From contig CACNMX010000001.1 in NCBI GenBank assembly GCA_902621675.1, forward strand, positions 1 through 64,000: a DNA stretch of 64,000 bases, read 5' to 3'. The DNA comes from an uncultured Prochlorococcus sp. (lineage in GTDB: Bacteria; Cyanobacteriota; Cyanobacteriia; PCC-6307; Cyanobiaceae). Both the position numbers and the translations under genes were made by a program. Positions 37,744 to 47,377 of this stretch are shown piece by piece. The notes beneath the pieces were generated by a model. That model was given only the letters and a program-made list of their open reading frames with translations. It was not told the DNA's origin and did not search any database. The first letter of the stretch is position 1. Each line of letters starts with the position of its first letter.

Positions 37744-38652
37744 TTAAAATTGTATTGAGGCAGCTTTTGTTTTATCCAAATAGATTCCTAACAATAATAC
37801 AAATAAAGTTATAAAAAACTCAATTCTTAAAGACGAGAAATACGCAGCTAATGCTATAAGAATAGAACATATTGAATAGAGGTATGTTACATTTTTATGA
37901 CTCATTCCATTCTTAACAAGTCTTTGATAAAGATGAATACTATGAGGTTTGAAAATGTTTTCTTTTTTATATAATCTCATAACAATACAACTTACACAGT
38001 CAAACAATATAGGTGAAATTATTAAAATCAATTTAGTAAATTCAGTATAAGAGTTTGAATTAATTAATGCATTAAAAATCAATGCACCAATAATTGTAGA
38101 TCCAACATCGCCCATGAAAACTTTTGCTGGATCTTTATTAAATAAATAAAAGCTTAAAAGGGAACCAACTATTGGCATATATACATTTGTCTCTAGTAGT
38201 AAAGTTGCAGAAATAAAAAATACTATAGCTATAGAACTTAGTAGCCCATCAATCCCATCTATGAAATTCGAAAAATTGATTACCGATGTGCCTACAAAAA
38301 ATAAAAAGGCAAATATATAAAAATTATCTATTAATAATATTTGATTATTAGTCAAAATTAAAATTAAAACTACAGTTAGAGCTTGAATAATAAACCTATA
38401 AATTGATTTTAAAGAAAAAAAGTCATCACATAAGCCTACAATACCTAAAGGTATAATTAAAATATATATCGAATAATCGAAATTAAATATAGGTATCAAT
38501 AATAAAGGAATAATAAGAAAAACAATGCCCCCACCTCTGGGAGTTGGATTTATATGGTTACTCCTGTCGTTGGGTTTATCAAGAATTAAATTTGGTATTA
38601 GAATTTTTAATATAAAATAAGATAAAACAATGGATGCAAATATTAACATCAA
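37744..38652 (-). CDS. WecA/WbpL-type undecaprenyl-phosphate sugar-phosphate transferase (GT4 MraY family)
   Basis: LDKPNDRSNHINPTPRGGGIVFL; INFSNFIDGIDGLLSS; VFMGDVGSTIIGAL; KPHSIHLYQRLV. Confidence 0.9.
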   Translation of the reverse strand: MMLIFASIVLSYFILKILIPNLILDKPNDRSNHINPTPRGGGIVFLIIPLLLIPIFNFDYSIYILIIPLGIVGLCDDFFSLKSIYRFIIQALTVVLILILTNNQILLIDNFYIFAFLFFVGTSVINFSNFIDGIDGLLSSIAIVFFISATLLLETNVYMPIVGSLLSFYLFNKDPAKVFMGDVGSTIIGALIFNALINSNSYTEFTKLILIISPILFDCVSCIVMRLYKKENIFKPHSIHLYQRLVKNGMSHKNVTYLYSICSILIALAAYFSSLRIEFFITLFVLLLGIYLDKTKAASIQF

Positions 38653-38713
38653 TTAAGATCAAATATTTATACTAAAAAGAATAGTAGTAATTTTAAAAAG
38701 TAATATCAATTTA

Positions 38714-40021
38714 TTATTTAGATTCTGAAATAAGAATAATCATTGGGATTGATAAAAATGTATGAGGGTATGTTAGTGGTACTGCACCAAATCCACTTAA
38801 AAAAGAACCTAAGAAAAGTAAGGTTGACAATATTAATATCGATTTGTTTTTGAAAATGTTAGCGTAAAGTATTCCTATTCTTATTGGTTTAATGAGCTGG
38901 AATTTGATAAGTACGACAATGATAAGAGTTGAGAAAAATAATCCGTATTCCAGAAATTGACAAGTAAAGAGTGAGTTTAGTGGGAATCTATTTAAGTTTT
39001 CTAAAAAGTATATATCTGAAGTCATATTTGTTGGTAATTTATCTATTTTACTGATAACTAGTCGAGTATATTGAGATATACCTGATCCAAGGAAAAACTC
39101 TTTAAAGTCTATTTTACTTAATACCATGAAAGGTAAAGACTTGAAATATATTGACTTGTCTATAGAAAGTCCATATTGATTATAAAATGAAAAAAGAGTT
39201 GAAAATCTCTTGTATAGAAATTCTTGAGTATTCATAAACCAGTAAAAACCAGTTAAAGATAAAAGAAGTGAAAATGGGATTATTTTTGTCAATAAATTTT
39301 TAATAATTTTCTTTTTTTGGATTAATTTAATTATTAAAAATAAAATTACCGTAATCAATATCATAAGAATTGAAAAGATATAAAGACCTGATTGATGAAA
39401 TAAAAGCATTGATATCCATGAAATCGCTATTATTTGTGCTGGATCAGTTTTTTTATTTTTCTTATAAAAAAGATATATACAACTCAATCCTGATAATAAA
39501 AATAAATAGGGAACAAAAAGACCATGTTCTGGGAAAAAACCAGAAATTGTTCCGATTGTATGATCATCTCTACCTCTCACTAAGATTTCTTTGATTTTAA
39601 ATAGGAAGTTATATAAGAATGTATTTTTAGTGAATTTGTAGATCACCTCTAAATACAAAAAGGTAATGGTAGGAAGATTAAGATATAAAAACTTTTTTGT
39701 ATAAAAAAGAAAGAAATCTTTTTTAATTTTGAATTTATTAAATATTTCTAAAGGGTAAATCAATCCTCCAAGAGCAATTTGAACTGCAGCTAATCTTAGA
39801 AGAAGTTCAAATATATCGAAATTAGCTTGATAATTTATAAGTCCCCAAATAAAAGAAAGAAGCAATATTAGGTATATGTAAGTACTTACTTTTATTAATT
39901 TTTTATTAAAAAAAAGAAGTGGTAATAAAAAAATTTGCATCCCAAAATTTGAAGAGCCTAACTTAAATAAGGCTGGGAATTGAGCCAAAAAGATATAAAT
40001 GTTAAATATGAATATATTCAT
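38714..40021 (-). CDS. Polytopic membrane protein, putative O-antigen polymerase (Wzy-like)
   Basis: 435 aa with many hydrophobic segments, between GT/WecA-like genes; no sequence motif beyond topology. Confidence 0.55.
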   Translation of the reverse strand: MNIFIFNIYIFLAQFPALFKLGSSNFGMQIFLLPLLFFNKKLIKVSTYIYLILLLSFIWGLINYQANFDIFELLLRLAAVQIALGGLIYPLEIFNKFKIKKDFFLFYTKKFLYLNLPTITFLYLEVIYKFTKNTFLYNFLFKIKEILVRGRDDHTIGTISGFFPEHGLFVPYLFLLSGLSCIYLFYKKNKKTDPAQIIAISWISMLLFHQSGLYIFSILMILITVILFLIIKLIQKKKIIKNLLTKIIPFSLLLSLTGFYWFMNTQEFLYKRFSTLFSFYNQYGLSIDKSIYFKSLPFMVLSKIDFKEFFLGSGISQYTRLVISKIDKLPTNMTSDIYFLENLNRFPLNSLFTCQFLEYGLFFSTLIIVVLIKFQLIKPIRIGILYANIFKNKSILILSTLLFLGSFLSGFGAVPLTYPHTFLSIPMIILISESK

Positions 40022-40024
40022 TTT

Positions 40025-40816
40025 TCAGTTTCTAAATAATATAAAAAATTTTTTAATATGGTTTACTAAAACTGCTAACAAAAAAAATAGCTTTTCTTTA
40101 TTTTTTGTTGTCTTTAGACTTTTTTTAAGAATAATTATGATGTTTTTTCTCATTTGTTTTTGATTCGAGGAGAGATTTTTTTTGCTATATCCTTTTGAGT
40201 AAAGACTACATATTTTAACTAACTTTAAATTTATAAAATGAAACGGAGTTTCTCCCCTGAGTCTTATATATAAATCTAAGTCCTCAGCATATCTATATGA
40301 TTCATTATATCCATTAATTTTTTTTAATAATTCTCTTTCGCATGTAAATGCAGGAGTTACATAAATTGATTTAAACAAATAGATAAAATGCTGATGGATT
40401 TGAATAGATTCCTCTTTATAATTTTTGAAGATAGTGTGTAATTTTTTTTCTTTTATTTCGTAATTATGAAATAAAACTTTTGGTTTGTGGCTATTTAAAA
40501 AATGAGTAACTATTTCTGCTTTCTGAGGATGAAAATAATCATCAGGGTCTAAAAATGAGATATATTTAGATTTACTTAGATTTATCCCTCTATTTCTTGC
40601 AAAACTAACTCCAAAGTTATTGGAATTTCTTAATAAACTTACTTTCTTAAAAGTTTTAATTTCTTTCTTTAATTTAAGAAAAAATGATTTTCTTGAGTGG
40701 TCATCAATTATAAAAAAATGTGTGAAGATATAATAATTTTTTTCAATTACTTTAATTATATTTTTTATATAATCATCAGAATTAAAAGTTGTAATAATTA
40801 AATCGTGACTATACAT
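40025..40816 (-). CDS. Glycosyltransferase family 2
   Basis: DLIITTFNSDDYIKNIIKVIEKN; RNRGINLSKSKYISFLDPDDYF; YAEDLDLYIRLRGETPFHF. Confidence 0.88.
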   Translation of the reverse strand: MYSHDLIITTFNSDDYIKNIIKVIEKNYYIFTHFFIIDDHSRKSFFLKLKKEIKTFKKVSLLRNSNNFGVSFARNRGINLSKSKYISFLDPDDYFHPQKAEIVTHFLNSHKPKVLFHNYEIKEKKLHTIFKNYKEESIQIHQHFIYLFKSIYVTPAFTCERELLKKINGYNESYRYAEDLDLYIRLRGETPFHFINLKLVKICSLYSKGYSKKNLSSNQKQMRKNIIIILKKSLKTTKNKEKLFFLLAVLVNHIKKFFILFRN

Positions 40817-41654
40817 TGTTAATTAAAATATTTTTAAAACCTTTAATTAAATATCTAGAATAAAGCCATAATCTATCATTACTAATATTTGGTGAAGAAG
40901 TTAATCTATTAATTATTATTTGTTTTTCCTTTTTTATGAAATTAATTTTTGGTTCTGTAGTAAATATATTTTTATAACCAATTTCTAATGCTTTATCAAT
41001 AATTTTATTATCAAAAGAGTTATTTCCTCCATATGGAAAAGCTAAGTAAGAACATTCTTTTTTAATATTTTTTTCAATTACTTCTTTCGATTTCTTTAAT
41101 TCAAAAGAGACTTTTTTCTTATCTTCATTCTTAAGGTTAGGATGCGAATAAGTATGCGATCCTATTGAAATATTTGGGCATTGCGAAAGTTCATATATCA
41201 TTTCCCAAGTTAGAAAATTTTTCCTGTAGTCAATCTTTTTTCGTTTTTTTATTATTATATTTAATAATTCTTGTTGGCTTCTCTGGTTAATTTTTTTAAA
41301 AATAATACTAAGCTTTTTATAGCAAAATTCTCTTTCTTTACTTGTCTTCAAACTAAAGTAAAAATTTTTTCCTCTAAAAGAAAATTCCAAATCGCTATTT
41401 GTTTTATTGACAAAATCAAGAAGCTCAAACCACCAAATATTTGTATCTCCTTCAATAAAACCTGGACATATAAAAAGAATTATTTTGTTTTTCATATTGC
41501 AAAGTATTTCTTTGTATTTATAAATAGAAAGATATCCATCATCAAAAGTTAAGTGAAAATTTTTATTTATTTTTTTTATTTCATTTATAGAAATATCATC
41601 ATAATATGAGTTTTGGTCACTTTTTTCATATATGGAATGCGAACATAAATACAT
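40809..41654 (-). CDS. Polysaccharide deacetylase family protein
   Basis: FHLTFDDGYLSIYKYK; IGSHTYSHPNL; YLAFPYGGNN. Confidence 0.85.
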   Translation of the reverse strand: MYLCSHSIYEKSDQNSYYDDISINEIKKINKNFHLTFDDGYLSIYKYKEILCNMKNKIILFICPGFIEGDTNIWWFELLDFVNKTNSDLEFSFRGKNFYFSLKTSKEREFCYKKLSIIFKKINQRSQQELLNIIIKKRKKIDYRKNFLTWEMIYELSQCPNISIGSHTYSHPNLKNEDKKKVSFELKKSKEVIEKNIKKECSYLAFPYGGNNSFDNKIIDKALEIGYKNIFTTEPKINFIKKEKQIIINRLTSSPNISNDRLWLYSRYLIKGFKNILINNV

Positions 41655-41658
41655 AATT

Positions 41659-42747
41659 TTATTTTGTAAGTTTTACTTTTATTAAATAAAAGTAATATCT
41701 AAGTCGCGACGAGTTATAAAGTCTTTTAAATACTATTTCTATTGCTACTAAGGGCAAAATTAATAAATTATTAAATGCAAAAACATAAAAAATATTTAAT
41801 TTGTGACACTTTAAACGCTTTTTATAAGACTCATTCCCGAAAGTTAGATCAAGAGTTTTCAAATTATTGCTAATAGAATTTTGAATTAAAAAATCTAAGT
41901 GGATCCAACCAGGAGATAAAGAACTAAATTTTTTTTCATAAGTTGGTAATAAGTAAATAAGAGTATCCCTATCCTTAATACCTAAGTGAAATGATGAGAA
42001 ATTATTATTGATTTTTGTACATGATAATTGTGAAAATTCTTTTAAAGCAATATCTCTATAGAAAATGATTCTTTCTTTAGGCATTTCTTTAACTCTATTA
42101 GATAGATAATGGATATTTTTTGTCTTGATAAGCTTATCTAAAACTTCATCAAAATCTTTATCATTTTTTTTAATAGTGTAAGAAGTAATTTCGTGTTTCT
42201 TTTTAGTTCTAATTATATTCTTATGGACTTTTTTTGGTAAGTTCAAACCTGATTTATTAAGTTTTAAATATGATGATTCATCATATTTGAATATATATGA
42301 ATAATTAAATAGATCCTTAAAAAAGTTAATTGTGAGTTCATCATTAATTGACTTATTCCTTAGATAATAAATCTTTTTTTTTCTAAAAATATCTCTTAAT
42401 TTTTTTAATATAATTCTTTTGTTTTTTGAATATAAAATTTTATTTATTAATATATTCTGATAGTCTGTTTCTTTGCCACCAATTAATTCAGCAAAATTAA
42501 AATTTAAAACTCTTCTCAATAACATAGGTATTAACAATATTGGGGTATCATTAATTTTAACTAAAATGCAAATAAATAATTTTTTATTATCCTTAATATT
42601 TATAACCCATGATTTGTTCCAGTCATAGTTGTTAAATATAAATGGGTGGCTTATTACATCTTGATCTAGATTTATCTGATAAAGTTGGTCCCAATAATTC
42701 TTTAATTCGGAATTCTCAATATAATCATAAATTTTAATATCTATCAT
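41659..42747 (-). CDS. GNAT-like acetyltransferase (FemAB/CelD-type)
   Basis: Context plus layout: LYLLPTYEKKFSSLSPGWIHLDFLIQNSISNNLKTLDLTFGNESYKKRL resembles the C-terminal part of Acetyltransf_6-type proteins. Confidence 0.6.
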   Translation of the reverse strand: MIDIKIYDYIENSELKNYWDQLYQINLDQDVISHPFIFNNYDWNKSWVINIKDNKKLFICILVKINDTPILLIPMLLRRVLNFNFAELIGGKETDYQNILINKILYSKNKRIILKKLRDIFRKKKIYYLRNKSINDELTINFFKDLFNYSYIFKYDESSYLKLNKSGLNLPKKVHKNIIRTKKKHEITSYTIKKNDKDFDEVLDKLIKTKNIHYLSNRVKEMPKERIIFYRDIALKEFSQLSCTKINNNFSSFHLGIKDRDTLIYLLPTYEKKFSSLSPGWIHLDFLIQNSISNNLKTLDLTFGNESYKKRLKCHKLNIFYVFAFNNLLILPLVAIEIVFKRLYNSSRLRYYFYLIKVKLTK

Positions 42748-43736
42748 TATTTAATTATAGAAAATATTTTCTTATACATTTTATTATTACATGTGTTTTT
42801 ATCAATTCTAAAATATATATTTTTTTCGTAAAAAAGTTTGTCTTTGTGAGAGAGCTTGTCATGATAATCTGGCCAATTCATAAACGGATTATTTATTCTA
42901 AATTTAAAGTAATTAATAAGTTTAATTATTTCTTTTTTATCTTTATCAAGAGGAATTATCCAGAAAACGAGTTCATTATCTAAATTATTATCTCTTTGAT
43001 TTATATATTTTTTAAATAAATTTAAATACTTTTTGAAGAACAATTTATGTCTATCATTATTTAATAAATCATTTATCTTATAAAAAATTTGATGACCTAT
43101 TGAAGCGCTTCTTATTTCTTGATTATTATAATATTTAATTTCTGATACTTTAGTATTTTTTTTTGTAAACAATCCATAATAAGATATGAGGTTTCTAATA
43201 TTATTTGAATTTTTTATAAAATCTATTAATAGCGTGAGTGAATTAAAGTTTTTATTTTCTATTTTTAAATAATGATTATTTACCTTGCAAAATCCGCCTT
43301 GAGATAATCTGAAATATTTTCTAGGTGAAGCAATTAATATTGTTTTCTTAAAGTTATAGCGTTGCATTATATTTGGATGGTTTTTAATTTTTAGATTCAC
43401 GAGATGTGCAATGTCTAGAATTATGTTGACTTTTGAGTTTTCTACGTGTGAGATTATTTCACTTAAATTTTTGAAATTTGAGTAGTAAAAATAAAAGTAA
43501 AGGAAAATTTCGTTAGATTTTTTTAACTCTATTTCTGATATTAAAGAAAGTATTTGCTCATTTGATGAATCTCTTTCATAAAATTTAAGATTAATATTTC
43601 TATTCTCAAAATTATTAATTACTTCACTACAAATATATGAAGGAATTATTATTTCTGCATTATTTGAAATAATTCCCTCTTTGAATAATTTGTTTATTAT
43701 GTCTGATTGTCTTTTAAAAAAAATTGTCTTTGGCAC
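42747..43736 (-). CDS. Divergent DegT-like PLP-dependent aminotransferase
   Basis: IIIPSYICSEVINNFENRNINLKFYERD; IILDIAHLVN; ILIASPRKYFRLSQGGFCKV. Confidence 0.65.
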   Translation of the reverse strand: MPKTIFFKRQSDIINKLFKEGIISNNAEIIIPSYICSEVINNFENRNINLKFYERDSSNEQILSLISEIELKKSNEIFLYFYFYYSNFKNLSEIISHVENSKVNIILDIAHLVNLKIKNHPNIMQRYNFKKTILIASPRKYFRLSQGGFCKVNNHYLKIENKNFNSLTLLIDFIKNSNNIRNLISYYGLFTKKNTKVSEIKYYNNQEIRSASIGHQIFYKINDLLNNDRHKLFFKKYLNLFKKYINQRDNNLDNELVFWIIPLDKDKKEIIKLINYFKFRINNPFMNWPDYHDKLSHKDKLFYEKNIYFRIDKNTCNNKMYKKIFSIIK

Positions 43737-43737
43737 T

Positions 43738-44511
43738 TTATGTTCTAAGATTTACCCATGGAATATTATCTTGTCTTACCATTTCTTCTAAATAATCTTT
43801 ATCTCTTTTAGTATCCATACACTGCCAAAAATCATAATGCTTATAAGCGCATAGTTCTTCTTGGGCAGCTAAATTTTCAAGAGGTTCTTTTTCTAAGACA
43901 GTATATTTATCTTTTAAATATTTAATAACCTCTTTTTCGAAAACAAAAAATCCACCATTAATCCAGCTATCTTTTGCTTTTGGTTTTTCTGAAAAGCTTT
44001 TTACTTTGTGATCATCTAATTCAACTAATCCAAACCTTGGAATGGCTTGTACCGCAGTAACAGTAGCAAGTTTTCCGTGTTTTTTATGAAACTCTAAGAG
44101 TTTATAAAGATTTACATTACTTAGCCCATCGCCATAAGTCATCATAAAAGGAGAATCATCAAGGTATTCTGAAATATTTAACAATCTTCCGCCTGTTTGA
44201 GTATCAACACCTGTATCTACTAATGTCACATTCCAATCATCTTGATTATTGTTATGGAACTTTAAATTCCCGTCTTTTAGGTTAACAGTGAAATCAGAAT
44301 TTATAGATTTATAGTTTAAAAAATAATTTTTTATTACTTCTCCTTTATAGCCAAGTGCTATAAAAAAGTCTTTAAATCCATATTGGGAATAAATATTCAT
44401 TATGTGTTTTATTATTGGTTCTCCACCGATCTTTATCATCGGTTTTGGGATAACATCTGTATATTCTGATAATCTGCTACCGTATCCTCCAGCTAAGATT
44501 ACTACCTTCAT
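43738..44511 (-). CDS. rfbF: Glucose-1-phosphate cytidylyltransferase
   Basis: MKVVILAGGYGSRLSEYTDVIPKPMIKIGGEPIIKHIMNIYSQYGFKDFFIALGYKGEVIKNYF; WQCMDTKRDKDYLEEMV. Confidence 0.95.
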   Translation of the reverse strand: MKVVILAGGYGSRLSEYTDVIPKPMIKIGGEPIIKHIMNIYSQYGFKDFFIALGYKGEVIKNYFLNYKSINSDFTVNLKDGNLKFHNNNQDDWNVTLVDTGVDTQTGGRLLNISEYLDDSPFMMTYGDGLSNVNLYKLLEFHKKHGKLATVTAVQAIPRFGLVELDDHKVKSFSEKPKAKDSWINGGFFVFEKEVIKYLKDKYTVLEKEPLENLAAQEELCAYKHYDFWQCMDTKRDKDYLEEMVRQDNIPWVNLRT

Positions 44512-44939
44512 TTAAACTCCCAGTTGTAATTAATATCTATCATATTAACTTTCTCTGATTCTTCAGGAGAATGGATAATGTTAGATAAATTTAATATTAA
44601 ACTTTTATTTTTTGAAACTCCTTGAAAACCAAACCATACATTGGGACTTACAGTAATTCTTCCATAATTATTTTCTCCGATAATATATTCAGTAAATAAG
44701 TTTGCCTCATTTTTGAAGACGAATTTAACTTGTCCAACTGGCACAATAAGATTCATCGTCATCCTCTTATGTTTTTTCCATGCTTTTACTTCTTTATAAT
44801 AGATACTTGAGAAATAAGCTTCACCAAACCCATTAAATTCTAAATCAGATTTTTTAAGTCCATGATATACATCCCCACCAGGAACTTTTATGATATTTAG
44901 TTTATTAAATATAACCCCTTCTATTTTGTTTTCTTTCAT
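44508..44939 (-). CDS. dTDP-4-dehydrorhamnose 3,5-epimerase-like cupin protein
   Basis: IEGVIFNKLNIIKVPGGDVYHGLKKSDLEFNGFGEAYFSSIYYKEVKAWKKHKRMTMNLIVPVGQVKFV. Confidence 0.78.
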   Translation of the reverse strand: MKENKIEGVIFNKLNIIKVPGGDVYHGLKKSDLEFNGFGEAYFSSIYYKEVKAWKKHKRMTMNLIVPVGQVKFVFKNEANLFTEYIIGENNYGRITVSPNVWFGFQGVSKNKSLILNLSNIIHSPEESEKVNMIDINYNWEFK

Positions 44940-46009
44940 ATTATCCTATCCATGTAATCATTTATCTGAGATTTTGAAAGATTCAGAATTTTTTCTGGGC
45001 TATCTAAGAAAGTCTTATACCAAATTGCTGTATTAGAGATAGTCTCATTAAAAGAGTATTGCGCTTTCCAGTTCATAAGTGTTAAAGCTTTATCGCAATT
45101 TAATTTCAGTAATTTTGATTCTTTATTTACTCCAGATGTTTGTTCTTTTATTTCATATTTAGCAAACTGAAAGTGCTTTGATAAAGTACTGACAACCTCT
45201 AAAACTGTTTTATTATCATCCAATGATGGTCCAAAATTAAAAGCTTGGCCATTTATTTTTTTGTTATAATTTAAACTAGTCGCCATTGATAAATACCCAG
45301 ATAATGGTTCTAGTACATGCTGCCATGGTCTAGTTGAATAAGGATTCCTAATCTCTACAGAATTTTTAATTTGCCATGATCTTATACAGTCTGGGACTAT
45401 TCTGCTAGGTGCCCAGTCTCCTCCTCCAATTACATTCCCTGCTCTTCCAATAGCAATCTTAATATTACTGGAATCTTTGAAATATGATCTAAAATATGAT
45501 GATATTGCTAGCTCCGCACCACCTTTTGAGGCACTGTAAGGATCGCCACCTCCAATTCTATCTGTTTCTTTGTATCCCCATATCCATTCTTGATTATCAT
45601 AAGCTTTGTCACTGGTAATTAAAATTCCAATGCAGGGATTTTTTAAATTTAAAAGTGATTGAAGAATATTTACAGTCCCTATAGTATTAACATTCCAAGT
45701 ATCTATAGGGTTTTTAATTGATTCATTTACAATTGGCTGAGCAGCAAGATGAAATAAATAATCAGGTTTGATTCTTGAAATTGTTTCTGAGAGAGTTCCT
45801 AAATCTCTAATGTCAATTCTAATATCTTTCACAAAACTATGCATTCCTGCTAATTCGAAATGTGATGGTTTTGTCGGAATAATATTGGATATACCTATTA
45901 CTTCTGCACCCATTTGATTTAACCATAAACTTAACCAGGATCCCTTAAATCCAGTATGGCCAGTAATTATAACTTTTGAATTTTTGAAAGCATCTTTTCT
46001 TATTTCCAA
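44936..46009 (-). CDS. rfbG: CDP-glucose 4,6-dehydratase
   Basis: KNSKVIITGHTGFKGSWLSLWLNQMGAEVIGIS; FHLAAQPIVNESIKNPIDTWNVNTIGTVN; GRAGNVIGGGDWAPSRIVPDCIRSW. Confidence 0.95.
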   Translation of the reverse strand: MEIRKDAFKNSKVIITGHTGFKGSWLSLWLNQMGAEVIGISNIIPTKPSHFELAGMHSFVKDIRIDIRDLGTLSETISRIKPDYLFHLAAQPIVNESIKNPIDTWNVNTIGTVNILQSLLNLKNPCIGILITSDKAYDNQEWIWGYKETDRIGGGDPYSASKGGAELAISSYFRSYFKDSSNIKIAIGRAGNVIGGGDWAPSRIVPDCIRSWQIKNSVEIRNPYSTRPWQHVLEPLSGYLSMATSLNYNKKINGQAFNFGPSLDDNKTVLEVVSTLSKHFQFAKYEIKEQTSGVNKESKLLKLNCDKALTLMNWKAQYSFNETISNTAIWYKTFLDSPEKILNLSKSQINDYMDRII

Positions 46010-46096
46010 TTTTTAGATTTATCATTAATAATTAAAAATTACATAAAAGAAGATATAGATGTCAAACTTTATTATATTTATTCATATATAAATTTA

Positions 46097-47377
46097 TTAA
46101 TCTATTTTATTATTTTTGAAATCTAAAATATTTATATTTTTATTATTTTTTAGGAAATTTAGGGGCCCTTGATTAAATAGATTATTACTATACAAATTAT
46201 CTTCGTCAATAATAATTGGTTGAACATCAAATTGATCAAAAGGACTGGGAGAACAATATTTCTTACTCCTATATATTATTAATGGGATCGAAGAAAAAGA
46301 TAATAATTCTAATGATGAAGTACTACTTAAAGGTGTAATTATTTTGTCAGGTAGAATATTATTTAATTGGTCAAGATTATTTATAATTTTCAAAATACCT
46401 TTTGAATTATTAGAATTTGTTTTATTGATATTTAAAGGATGTGGTTTATAAAATATATCAAAGGATTTAAAGAGATTTTTATGATATTTGATTAGGTTAA
46501 TTACCAAATTATCTTCATGTTGAAAGTAGCTTCCTAAAAAAAGAATTATATTACTTTTTTTAGAATTTTTATTTATAAAAAGGCTATCAAGGGGAGATTT
46601 CCTATTTAAATTGAAAAATTTAATTCTTTCTCTGGGCCAATTCTTCCTCGTTATAAGGTATTCACTTTGTTGAGAGTTTATGGTTAAAAGTATATCAGGA
46701 GAAATATCTTTGTTAAATATTATCCTATTATTTATTGCAGTTGTGATATTAAGAGCGTGTATAAAACCAAGTGTCTTAATTTTATAAAAAAATGATGTTT
46801 GAACTATTGCGTACTCCCAAGATTGCCCTTCAAATGGGTATATGATTTTATTAGGTTTTAACAATTTAATTATTTTGTCAAAGATAACTAAATTAATTTT
46901 ATGAGTTAAGTAATCGCATAATTTTGGATAAAAAGGAAATATTGGTAGAAAAAATAATAAAAAAATATAATTCTTTTTAGATTCTAAAAAGATTTGTTTT
47001 GACTTACTAAATCCTTTATTAGGATCGAAATAAAATATTTTTATTTTATTAAATTCTTTTATAAATAAGTGAGCAGATAATCCTTTTTTACTTTCGCCAT
47101 AATATCTTTTGTACCAATATTCTGGGTTTTTAGGATCTGAAATATTGTAAACAAATAATGTATCGAAATTTTTTAATTTTTTTTGTTTTGAAAATGAATT
47201 TGCATTTGCAATTTCAAGTATAAGTTTTAGGAATGATTTTGATTTAGATATTCGGATTCTAAGATGCTGAAGGGTTTTCGCAATCTTATTTTTAGGCATC
47301 CCCCAGTCGTAGGAACTAGTATATCTACTAAATTTTATTAGTTGTTCAATATCTGATTTATTAAAAAAGTTTTTCAA
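46097..47377 (-). CDS. Putative surface-carbohydrate transferase of unknown family
   Basis: 426 aa; IIYPFEGQSWEYAIVQTSF...GFIHALN, FYKPHPLNINKT, ITPLSSTSSLELLSFSSIPLIIYR: GT-B-like layout. Confidence 0.5.
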   Translation of the reverse strand: MKNFFNKSDIEQLIKFSRYTSSYDWGMPKNKIAKTLQHLRIRISKSKSFLKLILEIANANSFSKQKKLKNFDTLFVYNISDPKNPEYWYKRYYGESKKGLSAHLFIKEFNKIKIFYFDPNKGFSKSKQIFLESKKNYIFLLFFLPIFPFYPKLCDYLTHKINLVIFDKIIKLLKPNKIIYPFEGQSWEYAIVQTSFFYKIKTLGFIHALNITTAINNRIIFNKDISPDILLTINSQQSEYLITRKNWPRERIKFFNLNRKSPLDSLFINKNSKKSNIILFLGSYFQHEDNLVINLIKYHKNLFKSFDIFYKPHPLNINKTNSNNSKGILKIINNLDQLNNILPDKIITPLSSTSSLELLSFSSIPLIIYRSKKYCSPSPFDQFDVQPIIIDEDNLYSNNLFNQGPLNFLKNNKNINILDFKNNKID

